Shown piece by piece: positions 27,157-36,895 of a DNA stretch of 64,000 bases. Under the pieces are notes generated by a model. It was not told the origin of the DNA. It saw only the letters and a list, made by a program, of their open reading frames with translations, and searched no databases. Origin of the DNA: Buttiauxella brennerae ATCC 51605 (GTDB lineage: Bacteria > Pseudomonadota > Gammaproteobacteria > Enterobacterales > Enterobacteriaceae). The stretch spans positions 124,001 through 188,000 of the forward strand of contig NZ_LXER01000022.1 of NCBI RefSeq assembly GCF_001654925.1, in the 5' to 3' direction. The translations under genes were made by a program, and so were the position numbers. The first letter of the stretch is position 1, and each line of letters opens with the position of its first letter.

Positions 27157-28437
27157 ATGATGACACTGCTTTCCCCACCACCATCTGTACTCTCCAGTCC
27201 GCAGCGTCGCTGCCACCTGCTTTTGTTGCTTTACTTACCGGGCCAAACCGTCACGCCAGAGATCCTCGCCAGGCTCAACGGGGTCGATGACACCAAAGCC
27301 CTGCAAGATATAGCCGACACGGGCGATGAAATCCAGCGCTATCACCGGCTGAGGCTTATCACACAACAGGACGGCAGCTATCGGATTGAGGGTACGCCTC
27401 TGGATCGCCGCCTGTGCTTGTTGCACTGGCTACGCCGCGCATTGCGATTATGCCCGCACTTTGTGCAGCAGCATTTTACGCCGGCACTCAAAACCCAGCT
27501 TAAACAGCAAGGGATTCTGACGGCATTGTATGACGAGAAAAACCTCCAGGCGTTGATAGGCCTCTGCGAACGACGCTTACAGCGGCAGTTTGACAGCCGC
27601 GATGTGCAATTTTTAACCCTATTCCTGCAATACTGTCTGCATCAGCACCATGCGGGAATTACCCCTGAGTTTACCGAGCAGCAACGTTCGTGGACTCAAA
27701 TGCGCCCGGAGTTTATGGCAGCGCTTGAAATCGCCCGCCACTGGAAGCGCCGGGTGATGCAATCGGCTAATGAAAACGAACAACTGTTTCTGGCACTTCT
27801 GTTCCAGCTGCTGCGCATGCCTGATCCTATTAACGATAACCATCAACAAGACTTACGCTTACGTGTAGCCATTTCCGGCATGATTGCGCGCTTTCGCGAA
27901 CAGGCGGGGATGTCTTTTAGCGATGAACAGGGCCTCAGCGACCAGCTGTACATTCATCTTGCCCAGGCGTTGGATCGCTGCCAGTTTGGTATTGGCATTG
28001 ATAACAGCCTGCCGGAAGAAATTACGCGCCTGTATCCACGCCTGATGCGCACCACGCGTGAAGCATTCAACGATTTTGAAAACCATTTTGAGATGCGTTT
28101 TTCAGATGAAGAAGTGGGTCTGGTGGCGGTGATTTTTGGCGCGTGGTTAATGCAGGAAAATGATCTGCATGAGAAACAGGTTTTATTGCTGACGGGTAAC
28201 AATCTTGAACTTGAACAAAGTATTGAACAGCAGCTACGCGAACTCACGTTACTGCCGCTCAATATTAAACACCTGACGATTCACAGCTATCAAAAAGAGG
28301 GCGCGCCCAAAGAAGTGGCGTTGGTGATCACGCCCTATTCAACGTCGCTACCGCTTTTTTCTCCACCACTGATTCACGTTACGCTGCCGCTGGGTGAACA
28401 CCAGCAGCAGCAGATCCGCAAAATTATTGAGAGTTAA
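27157..28437 (+). CDS. csiE: Stationary phase-inducible protein CsiE (PRD-containing)
   Basis: CsiE is a sigma-S and cAMP-CRP induced protein of unknown molecular role. The ATG at 27157 (MMTLLSPPPSVLSSPQRRC) gives 426 residues, exactly the E. coli length; upstream starts TTG 27145 and ATG 27151 add only two to four residues. It contains PRD-type domains (GIDNSLPEEITRLYPRL; DEEVGLVAVIFGAWLMQ) like PTS-controlled antiterminators, with no obvious RNA-binding domain. The N-terminal half is an HTH-like region. It is convergent with hcaT and their 3' ends overlap by 14 bases. Confidence 0.93.
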   Translation: MMTLLSPPPSVLSSPQRRCHLLLLLYLPGQTVTPEILARLNGVDDTKALQDIADTGDEIQRYHRLRLITQQDGSYRIEGTPLDRRLCLLHWLRRALRLCPHFVQQHFTPALKTQLKQQGILTALYDEKNLQALIGLCERRLQRQFDSRDVQFLTLFLQYCLHQHHAGITPEFTEQQRSWTQMRPEFMAALEIARHWKRRVMQSANENEQLFLALLFQLLRMPDPINDNHQQDLRLRVAISGMIARFREQAGMSFSDEQGLSDQLYIHLAQALDRCQFGIGIDNSLPEEITRLYPRLMRTTREAFNDFENHFEMRFSDEEVGLVAVIFGAWLMQENDLHEKQVLLLTGNNLELEQSIEQQLRELTLLPLNIKHLTIHSYQKEGAPKEVALVITPYSTSLPLFSPPLIHVTLPLGEHQQQQIRKIIES

Positions 28438-29575
28438 CACAATACGAGACTGGGCGTGGCCGAATGAACAACGCAGGTACGGCCACCAGCGCCATAATCC
28501 AGAACACCCCACCCTGCATATGCTGGTAAAGGTAGCCGGAGAACATGGTCATAATCGCAATACCGCCGCCCATTGCTACCGCAGAATAGACCGCCTGCAA
28601 GCGAATCACTTCGTTGCCCTCGCGTGCCGAGATATAGCGCATCGCCGCGAGGTGGCACACGGTGAAACTGCCGCAATGCAGGATTTGCGCGGCAATCAGC
28701 CACGGCAAATCGGTGGTGTACGCCATCAGGCTCCAGCGCAAAATCCCCGTCACGCCAGAAAGCAGCAGCAAATCACGCGCACTCCAGTTGCGGAACAGTT
28801 TGTTGCTCAGGGCAAAAATCACAATTTCCGCAACGACACCCAGCGACCACAGATAGCCGATAACCGAAGCGGAATACCCTGCGCCCTGCCAGTAAATCGC
28901 ACTGAACCCATAGTAAGCCGCATGTGCGCCTTGCAATAACGTTACGCAGGCAAGGAAGCGCCATGAACCGAGCACCAGTTTCTTCCACGCAGGCCAGCCC
29001 GCGCCTTCGCTATGACGGGTTTCACCTTGTGGCATCACGGATGGGCGCAGCATCATGCCGATGAGCATGGATACAACACCAATACTCAGCAGCACCAGTA
29101 TTGCCTGGTAGCTAAACATACTCACCAGCTTGCCTGTCATGGCAGAGCCAATCACAAATGCCAGCGACCCCCACAAGCGCACGCGGCCGTAATCCATGGT
29201 GATTTGGCGCTGCCAGGTTCCGGCCAACGCATCGGTCAGTGGCACCAGTGGTGAGAAGAACAGGTTAAAGCCGACCATCACAACCAATAACCAGATGGCG
29301 GTTTGCCCGAACCAGAAAGCAGCAGCGAAAAGTAGTGTGAGTAAAGCAAGAAGTCGTAGAGCAAAAACAAGTCGGGAAGGATCGGTAACACGGGGGGCCA
29401 GAAGCAAACTACCGAGGAAACGGGCAATTAACCCTGCGCCTAACAATAGCCCTATGGTTTCAGGAGGCAGACCGACTCCGGCGAGCCACACACTCCAGAA
29501 TGGTAAGAAAACCCCGTAGCTAAAGAAGTAGGTAAAATAACTGAGCGCCAGCCAGCGCGTTGAATGCAAAACCAT
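28424..29575 (-). CDS. hcaT: HcaT-like MFS transporter (3-phenylpropionate type)
   Basis: HcaT is a 12-helix major facilitator proposed to import 3-phenylpropionate. The 383-residue protein has the expected hydrophobic profile and the conserved start RWLALSYFTYFFSYGVFLPFW. In E. coli hcaT precedes the hca dioxygenase genes. None of those (hcaR, hcaEFCBD) is in this window, so its substrate here is uncertain. It is convergent with csiE, and the yph-like genes lie 149 bases upstream on the same strand. Confidence 0.9.
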   Translation of the reverse strand: MVLHSTRWLALSYFTYFFSYGVFLPFWSVWLAGVGLPPETIGLLLGAGLIARFLGSLLLAPRVTDPSRLVFALRLLALLTLLFAAAFWFGQTAIWLLVVMVGFNLFFSPLVPLTDALAGTWQRQITMDYGRVRLWGSLAFVIGSAMTGKLVSMFSYQAILVLLSIGVVSMLIGMMLRPSVMPQGETRHSEGAGWPAWKKLVLGSWRFLACVTLLQGAHAAYYGFSAIYWQGAGYSASVIGYLWSLGVVAEIVIFALSNKLFRNWSARDLLLLSGVTGILRWSLMAYTTDLPWLIAAQILHCGSFTVCHLAAMRYISAREGNEVIRLQAVYSAVAMGGGIAIMTMFSGYLYQHMQGGVFWIMALVAVPALFIRPRPVSYCVNSQ

Positions 29576-29724
29576 GATCCCTCCCGTTTTGGAGGCGTTA
29601 GTGTGTCCGAGCGTTGGCTAGCTTGCAAGCATTCATTAACAAGCCAATAACACTTTCAAATGATATGGTTATGCCGGGTGACTATTGCCGATATCGCTAC
29701 GCTAAACCGAGATGATTCTGGTGC

Positions 29725-30549
29725 TCACGACAAAACGGCAATCTCCATCTGCAACTGTGTCGACTCCCCTGCCCCCAACAACACCAGCCCCGGCTGTCCG
29801 GCCATATTATGGGCATTCACCGGGTGGCTTTGCGGTTCGAGGCAAATAAAAGGTTCGTCTACCATGCGGAACACCATCAGATATGGAGTTGCACATTTAA
29901 GCTGCAGGCGCATTTCGCCGCTTTCAATCAGCACCGTGCCATTCCAGCCGGAATAACCGACGTTCAACCACTGGTTGTCCGGGATTTTCGCCGTGATGAA
30001 ATTGGTTTGTGCCGTCAGTTGGTCACGCCACTCAAGAGGTAAGTGATTCTCTCCTTCAGGCCAGAATCCCGTTGCTCCAAACTGCACGTGTGTCGTGGGT
30101 GTGAGATGGAAAAAGGGATGAAAACCCAGCCCATAGACCATCGGCTTACTTCCCCGGTGAGTAAGCACAAGCTCAGCGATAAAACGCTTACCTTCCAGCC
30201 GGTAATTCAGCCGCGCGTGATAATCAAACCCGCACTCATGCTGACTATCCAGCGTTAAAACAATCTGCTTACTATCCTCGGTTTCCACCTGCCAGCTTTT
30301 CAGCCAGCCATCGCCATGGAGAAAAAATTGTTCATCGACCGGGCTTTCCGGCAACGTAATCGTTTCACCGTGAAGCAGGAAGTGATTTCCGGCAACCCGA
30401 TTTGCCAGCGGCAGCATCGGGAACAGCGCTTTCTCGCCGGGATGAAGTATCGGCAACTGATGCGCGAGTGAATCCAGGCTCAGGATTGCCGCCCCCTCCG
30501 GGGCGACAACTAAACGCAGATGGCTATTTTCGAGTAGCAGGCTTTGCAT
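29725..30549 (-). CDS. yphB: Aldose 1-epimerase family protein (YphB-like)
   Basis: The 274-residue protein belongs to the galactose mutarotase-like superfamily. The conserved histidines and the acidic residue typical of the family appear in HGDGW (about 80), GLGFHPFFH (about 145) and FICLEPQSHPVNAH (about 245). The role would be interconversion of the alpha and beta anomers of an aldose. It starts two bases after the sugar-porter stop, so the two are cotranscribed. The E. coli counterpart YphB is slightly longer (290). Substrate unknown. Confidence 0.88.
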   Translation of the reverse strand: MQSLLLENSHLRLVVAPEGAAILSLDSLAHQLPILHPGEKALFPMLPLANRVAGNHFLLHGETITLPESPVDEQFFLHGDGWLKSWQVETEDSKQIVLTLDSQHECGFDYHARLNYRLEGKRFIAELVLTHRGSKPMVYGLGFHPFFHLTPTTHVQFGATGFWPEGENHLPLEWRDQLTAQTNFITAKIPDNQWLNVGYSGWNGTVLIESGEMRLQLKCATPYLMVFRMVDEPFICLEPQSHPVNAHNMAGQPGLVLLGAGESTQLQMEIAVLS

Positions 30550-30551
30550 TG

Positions 30552-31991
30552 TTATTGCGCCACTTTTTCAGCGCGAGCTTTAGCCGCTGCACCGTATTGT
30601 TCTGCCATGCGTTTTTCCAGCGCTTCCAGGCTCACACCTTTGGTTTCCGGAACATAACGACGCACATAGACAAAACCTGCGGCACAAATCAAGCCATAAA
30701 GCAGGAAGCTCCCTGAAGCCCCAAGACCGGCGTTCAACAACGGGAAGGTATAGGTCAGAAGGAAACAGGCCACCCACAGCGCCAGCGTACCCAAAGACAT
30801 CGCCAGGCCACGAACCCGGTTCGGGAAAATTTCTGATAGCAGAACCCAAGTCACAGGGGCCAGCGTCAAAGCGTAAATCGCAATCGCCGCCAGGACGAGA
30901 ATGAGCACCGGCAGCCCCAGAATGCCCAGACCGTATGCGGCACCGATTAATGCATAGATGATAGTCAGGCCCGCAGCGCCAAATAACATCAGCTTACGGC
31001 GGCCAATTTTATCCACCAGCGGCAGTGCTGCGAGAGTGAAGATAAGGTTGATTAAACCGGTGGCAACAATGGATTTCAGCGTGCTGTTAATATCAAACCC
31101 GGCGGAGGCAAAAATCTCCTGCGCGTAGTTAAATATCACGTTAATCCCGCACCACTGCTGGAACACCGCCAGCACCATCCCAATAATAATGATGGGCTTA
31201 ACCTGCGGCTGCCACAGCGTTCCCCAGGAGACTTTTTGTGTGTCGTTATTCAGGGTTTGCAGAATATCGTTGAGCGTATCATCGGCATATTTCTGGTTAC
31301 CGATGCGCTTAAGCATTTTGTGGGCACGTTCATTCTTCCCGGCACGCACAAGCCAGCGTGGTGACTCTGGCACAAAGAACATCAGCACCAGGAAAGCCAG
31401 CGCCGGAACCAGTTCGGCACCGAACATCCAGCGCCAGCCAACCTGCCCGTTCCAGCTTTGCGTGATTTGCTGCATCGACGCCGTTGCGGCAACCGGTTCG
31501 GCAATCATCAGGTTGATAAGCTGTGCGGCCAACACGCCAATCACGATGGTCAACTGGTTGATAGCAACAAACTTGCCGCGCTTTTCTGCCGGGCTAACTT
31601 CTGCGATATACATTGGGCTTAATGCAGACGCGAGACCGATGCCCACCCCACCGACAATGCGGAACACCACAAACATGTCGAAGTTGCTGGCCATCGCCGT
31701 ACCCCAGGCGGAGGCACTGAACAATATCGCCGAGATAATCAGTGGTGTTTTGCGCCCAAATTTATCGGCGCACCAGCCAGAGACCAGGGCACCAAAAATA
31801 CAGCCTACCAGTGCGGAACTCATTGCCCAGCCAGACTGCGCAGGGTCGGTTATCGAAAAGTAAGCTTCGTAGAAGGGTTTTGCTCCACCAATCACCACCC
31901 AGTCATATCCGAATAGCAAACCGCCACAGGCGGCCACCAGACAGATAGTCCATACATAGCCCATGCGTAGTTGTGTCTGCACAGTTTTCAT
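30552..31991 (-). CDS. MFS sugar porter (sugar:H+ symporter)
   Basis: This 479-residue 12-helix transporter carries the sugar-porter signatures GLLFGYDW in helix 1, DKFGRKTPL after helix 2, PESPRWLV in the central loop and VPETKG at the end of helix 12. It is therefore a monosaccharide proton symporter of the GalP/XylE/AraE family, with substrate unknown. The start at 31991 follows a good RBS (GAGG); an 18-codon upstream extension was rejected. In E. coli the yph locus has an ABC transporter (YphDEF) rather than this permease. It lies between the YphG gene and the epimerase gene. Confidence 0.92.
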   Translation of the reverse strand: MKTVQTQLRMGYVWTICLVAACGGLLFGYDWVVIGGAKPFYEAYFSITDPAQSGWAMSSALVGCIFGALVSGWCADKFGRKTPLIISAILFSASAWGTAMASNFDMFVVFRIVGGVGIGLASALSPMYIAEVSPAEKRGKFVAINQLTIVIGVLAAQLINLMIAEPVAATASMQQITQSWNGQVGWRWMFGAELVPALAFLVLMFFVPESPRWLVRAGKNERAHKMLKRIGNQKYADDTLNDILQTLNNDTQKVSWGTLWQPQVKPIIIIGMVLAVFQQWCGINVIFNYAQEIFASAGFDINSTLKSIVATGLINLIFTLAALPLVDKIGRRKLMLFGAAGLTIIYALIGAAYGLGILGLPVLILVLAAIAIYALTLAPVTWVLLSEIFPNRVRGLAMSLGTLALWVACFLLTYTFPLLNAGLGASGSFLLYGLICAAGFVYVRRYVPETKGVSLEALEKRMAEQYGAAAKARAEKVAQ

Positions 31992-32063
31992 TGTTGTTCC
32001 TCGCTTTGTAGAGATACAGAGGAGGCGGGATTTATTTCCCACCATTTATTGTTATGTCAAAAC

Positions 32064-35000
32064 TCAGGCAAAGACCCCACGCTGCATTGCCAGTTGCAGA
32101 AGATGTGCTTTGTCATGAGCAGGATTGCGTGAAAGTAAGGTTTCTAATGCAGTTTCAAACTCGGAATACTCCCCCAGCCCAAGGTGCCCAAGTGCTGCAA
32201 CAAACAGGCAGTGCTGCTGATGCGCAGCCTGGCGGTCAGCATCAAGCGCAACCAGGTCGGGTAGCGATACGGCAAAGAAATCGGGTTCGGACAGGTCATT
32301 GAAGTGCGTATCGGCCCAGCGAATAAAACTGCGGAATTGCTGCTGCGCCTGCTCTTTTTCACCCATACGAACCAAAGCCATTGCCTGATAGAACAGGTAA
32401 TCAACGGGCTGATCGTTGTAATAACGGCCTGCGTCCAGCGCAGCCCCCCCTTCCAGAGCGCGTTCAAAATAGCGCTGCGCACGTTCTTGCTGCTGCAATT
32501 GCTGCGCACACCAGCCAAGCAGATACCAGATGTCGTTATCGCTCTGGCCGACTAAACGCCCTTCACCGAGGTTTTCCGGATAGGTCAACGCTTGTTGAAG
32601 TAACTCTTCAGCCTTGCCGAACTGTTTAGCGGCTATGCATTCCAGTGCGCGGCGTTGCAGGTTAATCAGATACTGGCCGGTGACTTTGCCCTCACCGCCT
32701 TCCCATGGGTGGAATTTACGTTGCGCTAAAACTTGCGCTGCGGAGTCTGTTTCTCCGTGAATATTCCACAAGCTGAGTAACTCGGCAGTCAGATCATCAC
32801 GTTTAAGCACCACGTCGCGGCGAGCGGCCAGATGTGCCAGACGATCCACCGTAGAGTGACCGTTGAGTTTTTGCAGGTAATCGAGTTCAAACAGGAAGCG
32901 CGCGTTATCGGGTTCGAGCGTTACGGCGCGTTGCAGATATTGCTGCGCCATTTGGGCATCGTGCAATTTGTTCCAGGCATGAATCCCCAGAACACGTTGC
33001 ACCGCGCCGAAGTCCGGCAGCTGTTGTGCGCTAAAGTGCCAGCAGGCGACGGCTTCGTTATAGCGACGTTTGCTGTACCAGAAACAACCGAGCAGATATT
33101 GCGCGAAGCCATCATGCGGCAAACGTTGCAGCATCTGCACTTCATCAAGCGTGTTAGGGAAGCGTACTTTGCGGGCAAAGTTTTCCTGAGCCTGCTGCAC
33201 ATAAAGATGTTGCTGGGCGCGGTCGGTTTCCAGAGCGGCTTGCCATAACAGCGGCATTGCTTCCTGCGAACCAAGAATGCGCAGCAGCGCTCTGGCCTGA
33301 ACGTCCTGACCAAGACTCACCAGCCACCCGGCCAGAACACTGGCATTCACACCGCGTTTCCCGGTAATACGCACCAGTTCAGCGCGGTCAGTTTCATTTT
33401 GCGTAACGGCCCAGCGGGCGTAGTGCAGAGCGTAGCTGAGTGGGTATTCCTCAAGCTGTGCAGCAATCCAGAGTAGTGCTTTTTGTGATGCACCTGTTTG
33501 CTGTAAGACCAGCGCTTTCAACCCCATCGCCAGGTTATTGCTGGCGTTGAATTTCAGGCTTTGATTCACAAATGACAGAGCTTGCGTCGCGTCGCCTTTG
33601 CGTAATGCCAGGCGAGCCAGGGCGTAAAATGCCGCGTCACGGCAGTTACCACTCCAGCTTGCTTTGAAATAATCATCAAACGCGCCGTCGTAATCAGCCT
33701 GTTTTTCTTTTGCGGTACCGCGCAGCATGCTGGCATCGCCATTTTGTGGGTTCTTGTTCAGACGGTGCGCCCGCTTCAGTGCCGCATCGGCATATTGTTC
33801 GGCAAGCGTCCAGTTGCCCCGGTTAAATTCAAGCTGCCCGAGCGCTACATTGCAGCGGTAATCTTCAGGATCTAATGCCAGCGCACGCTGGTAATAATCC
33901 AGTGCCGAACGGCTGGCGTGCAGATACTGCTCCAGATGCTGACCGATAAAATACAATTCATCGCAATTCGTGATTTCATGCGGTTTGGCGGGCACGCAAG
34001 CAGGTTGCGGCAGAGGTAAATCTTCAGGGATATGTTCGCAGTAGCTGAGAATGACGTTGCCTTGCATATCACATAAATTCAGCGTCAGGCGTTGTGGCCA
34101 GTCGTTGTTGAGTTTTTCCTGCCACGCCTGAGCGGGTTGCAGTGAAAGTGCCGATTTCCAGAGTGTGTTACCTGCGGCTTCAATGCTGAGCGTAAAGTCA
34201 GGTACCGGCGCAATGGCATACACACCAATGTGCAGATTACCGTTGTGGCGCTCCAGTTTTATGGCCGCCTGTGTGTTGGCATTTTGCAGCGTACCGAGCT
34301 TGCTGTAAGGCAAAAAATTCTGGACGAACACTTTCTCCTCAAACGGCGCAATCCAGGTAAAGTCGGGCTGGTTATCGGTAAATACACCGGTCATCAGTTC
34401 GATATACGGGCCGTTCTCGTCGGTCAGGTTACGGTCCCACGCCAGACCGAAATCGCAGTTACCCCACGTCCACTGTTTCTTACCCGGTGAAACATGGTGA
34501 TTGGCAATATGCAGCAAACCGCCCTGCTCGCCATGATGGTAAGCGCCGACAAAATCGTAATCCGATTTATCCGCCATGTATGAGGTTGGCACCGGGATGT
34601 TTTTGTAGCGCGAGATATCCACGCCTGCGGAATAGTCGACTTTGTAGTAAGTGCCGTGGGCCATCGGGAAGGCAGAAACGTCACGTTTTCCGTGGTCGAA
34701 TACCGCCGTGACATCTGGCGGGAAGACGCTTTGGTGCTCGTCTCCGCCTTTGACTGCTGGGTTTGCCCACCACAGGAAATGGCGCGGCGTGGCATTACCG
34801 TTAAACACTTTGCCGGTGATTTCGATAAGCGCTTTTTCCGGGTACAACGTAAAACCGGTCATCACTTGCAAGCCGCGCATCGGCTCCACTTCACCGAGCC
34901 AAACAGTTTGCGCACCGTTTTCATGTTTCTGGAAAGTCACGTCGACTGGCATGAAGGTGGTTGGGCGGTGGTGTTGTGGCCAGTTAAATTCGATACCGCC

Positions 35001-35339
35001 GGAAATCCACGGCCCCACTAATCCCACCAATGCAGGCTTCACCACTTCGTTGTAGTAAACGAAATCGCGCTCCATCACTTTGTCATAAGCCCTGTGAATA
35101 CGACCACCCAATTCAGGCAGTAACATCACACGGATGAAATCATTTTCAATCCACACTGCATTGTATTCGCGCATCTCGCGATTGCCGGTAAGTGTGTCAA
35201 TAACACCGTAAGGGTAAACGGCACCGGAAGACCCCTGATAAACGCGGTTTTCCAGAAACATCGGATTCGGGTCTTCCGCACCGGTCGTCCAGGTGGGTAT
35301 AGCAATCGTCTCTTGCCAGACGTTGACGGCTCCGTACAT
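32064..35339 (-). CDS. yphG: YphG-like DUF5107 / tetratricopeptide repeat protein
   Basis: The 1,091-residue protein (E. coli YphG 1,093) has an N-terminal DUF5107 domain at about 1-330, related to the galactose mutarotase-like fold (LLPELGGRIHRAYDKV, WISGGIEFNWPQHH). The C-terminal half holds many TPR-like helical repeats (for example ALDYYQRALALDPEDYRCN, RYFERALEGGAALDAG). No signal peptide or membrane segment is seen, so it is predicted cytosolic. The sugar-binding-like fold fused to TPRs suggests a carbohydrate-processing or sensing role, but no function is established. Start ATG 35339 follows GGAGAAGCGAA; the eight-codon upstream extension was rejected. It precedes the sugar porter and is divergent from the ROK regulator. 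Confidence 0.9.
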   Translation of the reverse strand: MYGAVNVWQETIAIPTWTTGAEDPNPMFLENRVYQGSSGAVYPYGVIDTLTGNREMREYNAVWIENDFIRVMLLPELGGRIHRAYDKVMERDFVYYNEVVKPALVGLVGPWISGGIEFNWPQHHRPTTFMPVDVTFQKHENGAQTVWLGEVEPMRGLQVMTGFTLYPEKALIEITGKVFNGNATPRHFLWWANPAVKGGDEHQSVFPPDVTAVFDHGKRDVSAFPMAHGTYYKVDYSAGVDISRYKNIPVPTSYMADKSDYDFVGAYHHGEQGGLLHIANHHVSPGKKQWTWGNCDFGLAWDRNLTDENGPYIELMTGVFTDNQPDFTWIAPFEEKVFVQNFLPYSKLGTLQNANTQAAIKLERHNGNLHIGVYAIAPVPDFTLSIEAAGNTLWKSALSLQPAQAWQEKLNNDWPQRLTLNLCDMQGNVILSYCEHIPEDLPLPQPACVPAKPHEITNCDELYFIGQHLEQYLHASRSALDYYQRALALDPEDYRCNVALGQLEFNRGNWTLAEQYADAALKRAHRLNKNPQNGDASMLRGTAKEKQADYDGAFDDYFKASWSGNCRDAAFYALARLALRKGDATQALSFVNQSLKFNASNNLAMGLKALVLQQTGASQKALLWIAAQLEEYPLSYALHYARWAVTQNETDRAELVRITGKRGVNASVLAGWLVSLGQDVQARALLRILGSQEAMPLLWQAALETDRAQQHLYVQQAQENFARKVRFPNTLDEVQMLQRLPHDGFAQYLLGCFWYSKRRYNEAVACWHFSAQQLPDFGAVQRVLGIHAWNKLHDAQMAQQYLQRAVTLEPDNARFLFELDYLQKLNGHSTVDRLAHLAARRDVVLKRDDLTAELLSLWNIHGETDSAAQVLAQRKFHPWEGGEGKVTGQYLINLQRRALECIAAKQFGKAEELLQQALTYPENLGEGRLVGQSDNDIWYLLGWCAQQLQQQERAQRYFERALEGGAALDAGRYYNDQPVDYLFYQAMALVRMGEKEQAQQQFRSFIRWADTHFNDLSEPDFFAVSLPDLVALDADRQAAHQQHCLFVAALGHLGLGEYSEFETALETLLSRNPAHDKAHLLQLAMQRGVFA

Positions 35340-35454
35340 TTCGCTTCTCCAGTAAACAAACAACAGTGAAATACGTTATGTTTGCAGTGTAGAGAACTCA
35401 CTCAGGCTTAGAGCGCTTAATGCTCACACAATAAAGTTAACGGAGTTTAGTGAA

Positions 35455-36651
35455 ATGTATGATTCAGGGCTGAACAACCAACGCGTGCGGCAACTCAATC
35501 GCCAGATTTTCATGAAGCTGGTGTGGCAGCATAAGCGGCTAAGCAAATCTCATTTTTCTCAATATACCGGGCTGTCGATTCCGGCGGTGAGCAAGATCCT
35601 CGACGAGCTGGTCAACGATGGCAAACTAAGCCATTCCAGCGAGAACCTCAGTCTGCGAGGCATTAACAGTGGCAGTTACCAAATCCCGCTCGACGGGGAT
35701 TTTATTCTCTGCATGAATGTGACGCCCACCAGCATTGAGAGCCAGTTGTGCGATGCGCAACTTTCACCACTGGGTGAGTTTGAACGTATTCATGTCAATG
35801 CTTGCACACCGCAAGATTTACTGGCCGCGATTGAAAATATCTGGCGCACTCAGCGTAAAAAATGGCCGAAGAAAACGATCAACCTTGCTTTGGCTATCCA
35901 CGGGCAAGTCGACCCGGTTACCGGCGTGTCACAAACTATGCCACAGGCACCGTGGCGAGAGCCGGTGGAAATTAAATATCTGCTGGAGGAAAAGCTCGGC
36001 GTAACGGTAAAAGTGGATAACGATTGTGTAATGCTGGCGCTGGCAGAGAAATGGCAAAACCCGGCGAATCGCCAGGATTTCTGCGTCATCAATGTTGATT
36101 ATGGGATTGGTTCGTCGTTTGTCATCAACGGGCAGATTTATCGCGGCAGTTTGTATGGCAGCGGGCAAATCGGCCACACCATTGTGAACCCTGATGGCAT
36201 GGCCTGTGACTGTGGGCGCTACGGCTGTCTGGAAACCGTCGCATCGCTTTCGGCGTTAAAAAAACAGGCGCGTATCTGGCTAAAATCGCAACCTGGTTCG
36301 GTACGACAAGACCCGGAAAATGTCACCTCCGCACAGCTTATTTCCGCCTGGCATAATGGCGATGAACAGGTCCGCAGCTGGGTAGAAAGTGCCGCTAATG
36401 CCATTGGGCTGAGTTTGTATAATTTCCTTAATATATTAAATATTAACAATATTTTGTTTTATGGCAGAAGCTGTGGATTTGGCGAGGACTGGCTGGCCAC
36501 CATCAATCGGCAGATTGGGTTTAACCCGTTTGACCATGGCGATGCGCTAAAGATTAATGCGACGCAAATTAGCTTCGGCAAGCTTTCGCGGCCACAGCAA
36601 GTGATGGGAATTGGTTATTTGTATGTGGAAGCCACGCTGGGTAAAGAATAA
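35455..36651 (+). CDS. yphH: ROK-family transcriptional regulator (YphH-like)
   Basis: The 398-residue protein (E. coli YphH 397) has an N-terminal winged helix (about 15-70, LSKSHFSQYTGLSIPAVSKILDEL) and a ROK domain. The ROK zinc motif is present as CDCGRYGCLE at about 246-255. A sugar-binding/kinase-fold core follows. ROK repressors such as NagC and Mlc respond to sugar or sugar phosphate, so I infer control of the divergent yphG-porter-epimerase operon. The 115-base divergent gap has an imperfect inverted repeat (GAGCGCTTAATGCTC, 35411-35425) as a weak operator candidate. RBS CGGAG at 35441. Confidence 0.9.
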   Translation: MYDSGLNNQRVRQLNRQIFMKLVWQHKRLSKSHFSQYTGLSIPAVSKILDELVNDGKLSHSSENLSLRGINSGSYQIPLDGDFILCMNVTPTSIESQLCDAQLSPLGEFERIHVNACTPQDLLAAIENIWRTQRKKWPKKTINLALAIHGQVDPVTGVSQTMPQAPWREPVEIKYLLEEKLGVTVKVDNDCVMLALAEKWQNPANRQDFCVINVDYGIGSSFVINGQIYRGSLYGSGQIGHTIVNPDGMACDCGRYGCLETVASLSALKKQARIWLKSQPGSVRQDPENVTSAQLISAWHNGDEQVRSWVESAANAIGLSLYNFLNILNINNILFYGRSCGFGEDWLATINRQIGFNPFDHGDALKINATQISFGKLSRPQQVMGIGYLYVEATLGKE

Positions 36652-36707
36652 GCCGTGAGGAAATATTCCCCGGATATCCCAGTCAACATCTGGCATGGAG
36701 AGAAATG

Positions 36708-36881
36708 ATGCATAAAGCAGGTGCAATGATATTCGGGCTGTTATTGGTAGGTTGTGCAGCCCAGACGGTTAATACCCCGCCCCCCTTATCGCCAATGGAT
36801 GCCTGTATTCAGGCAACTCAGAGCAGCGATACCGTAGCCACTGCGAAGAACTGCAGTTTAATCACGCGCGATCAGCATTAG
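36708..36881 (+). CDS. Small lipoprotein of unknown function
   Basis: This 57-residue frame (58 if ATG 36705 is used) starts after GGAG and encodes a textbook lipoprotein signal: MHKAGAMIFGLLLVGC, lipobox LVGC, then a mature chain of about 42 residues. The mature part is polar, has PPPLSP near the anchor and two further cysteines (DACIQ, KNCSL) that could form a disulfide. It is 56 bases downstream of yphH on the same strand and is followed by a bidirectional terminator shared with glyA. I recognise no named family. Alanine at +2 after the cysteine predicts outer-membrane sorting. Confidence 0.7.
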   Translation: MHKAGAMIFGLLLVGCAAQTVNTPPPLSPMDACIQATQSSDTVATAKNCSLITRDQH

Positions 36882-36895
36882 CCTTCAAAAACAAC

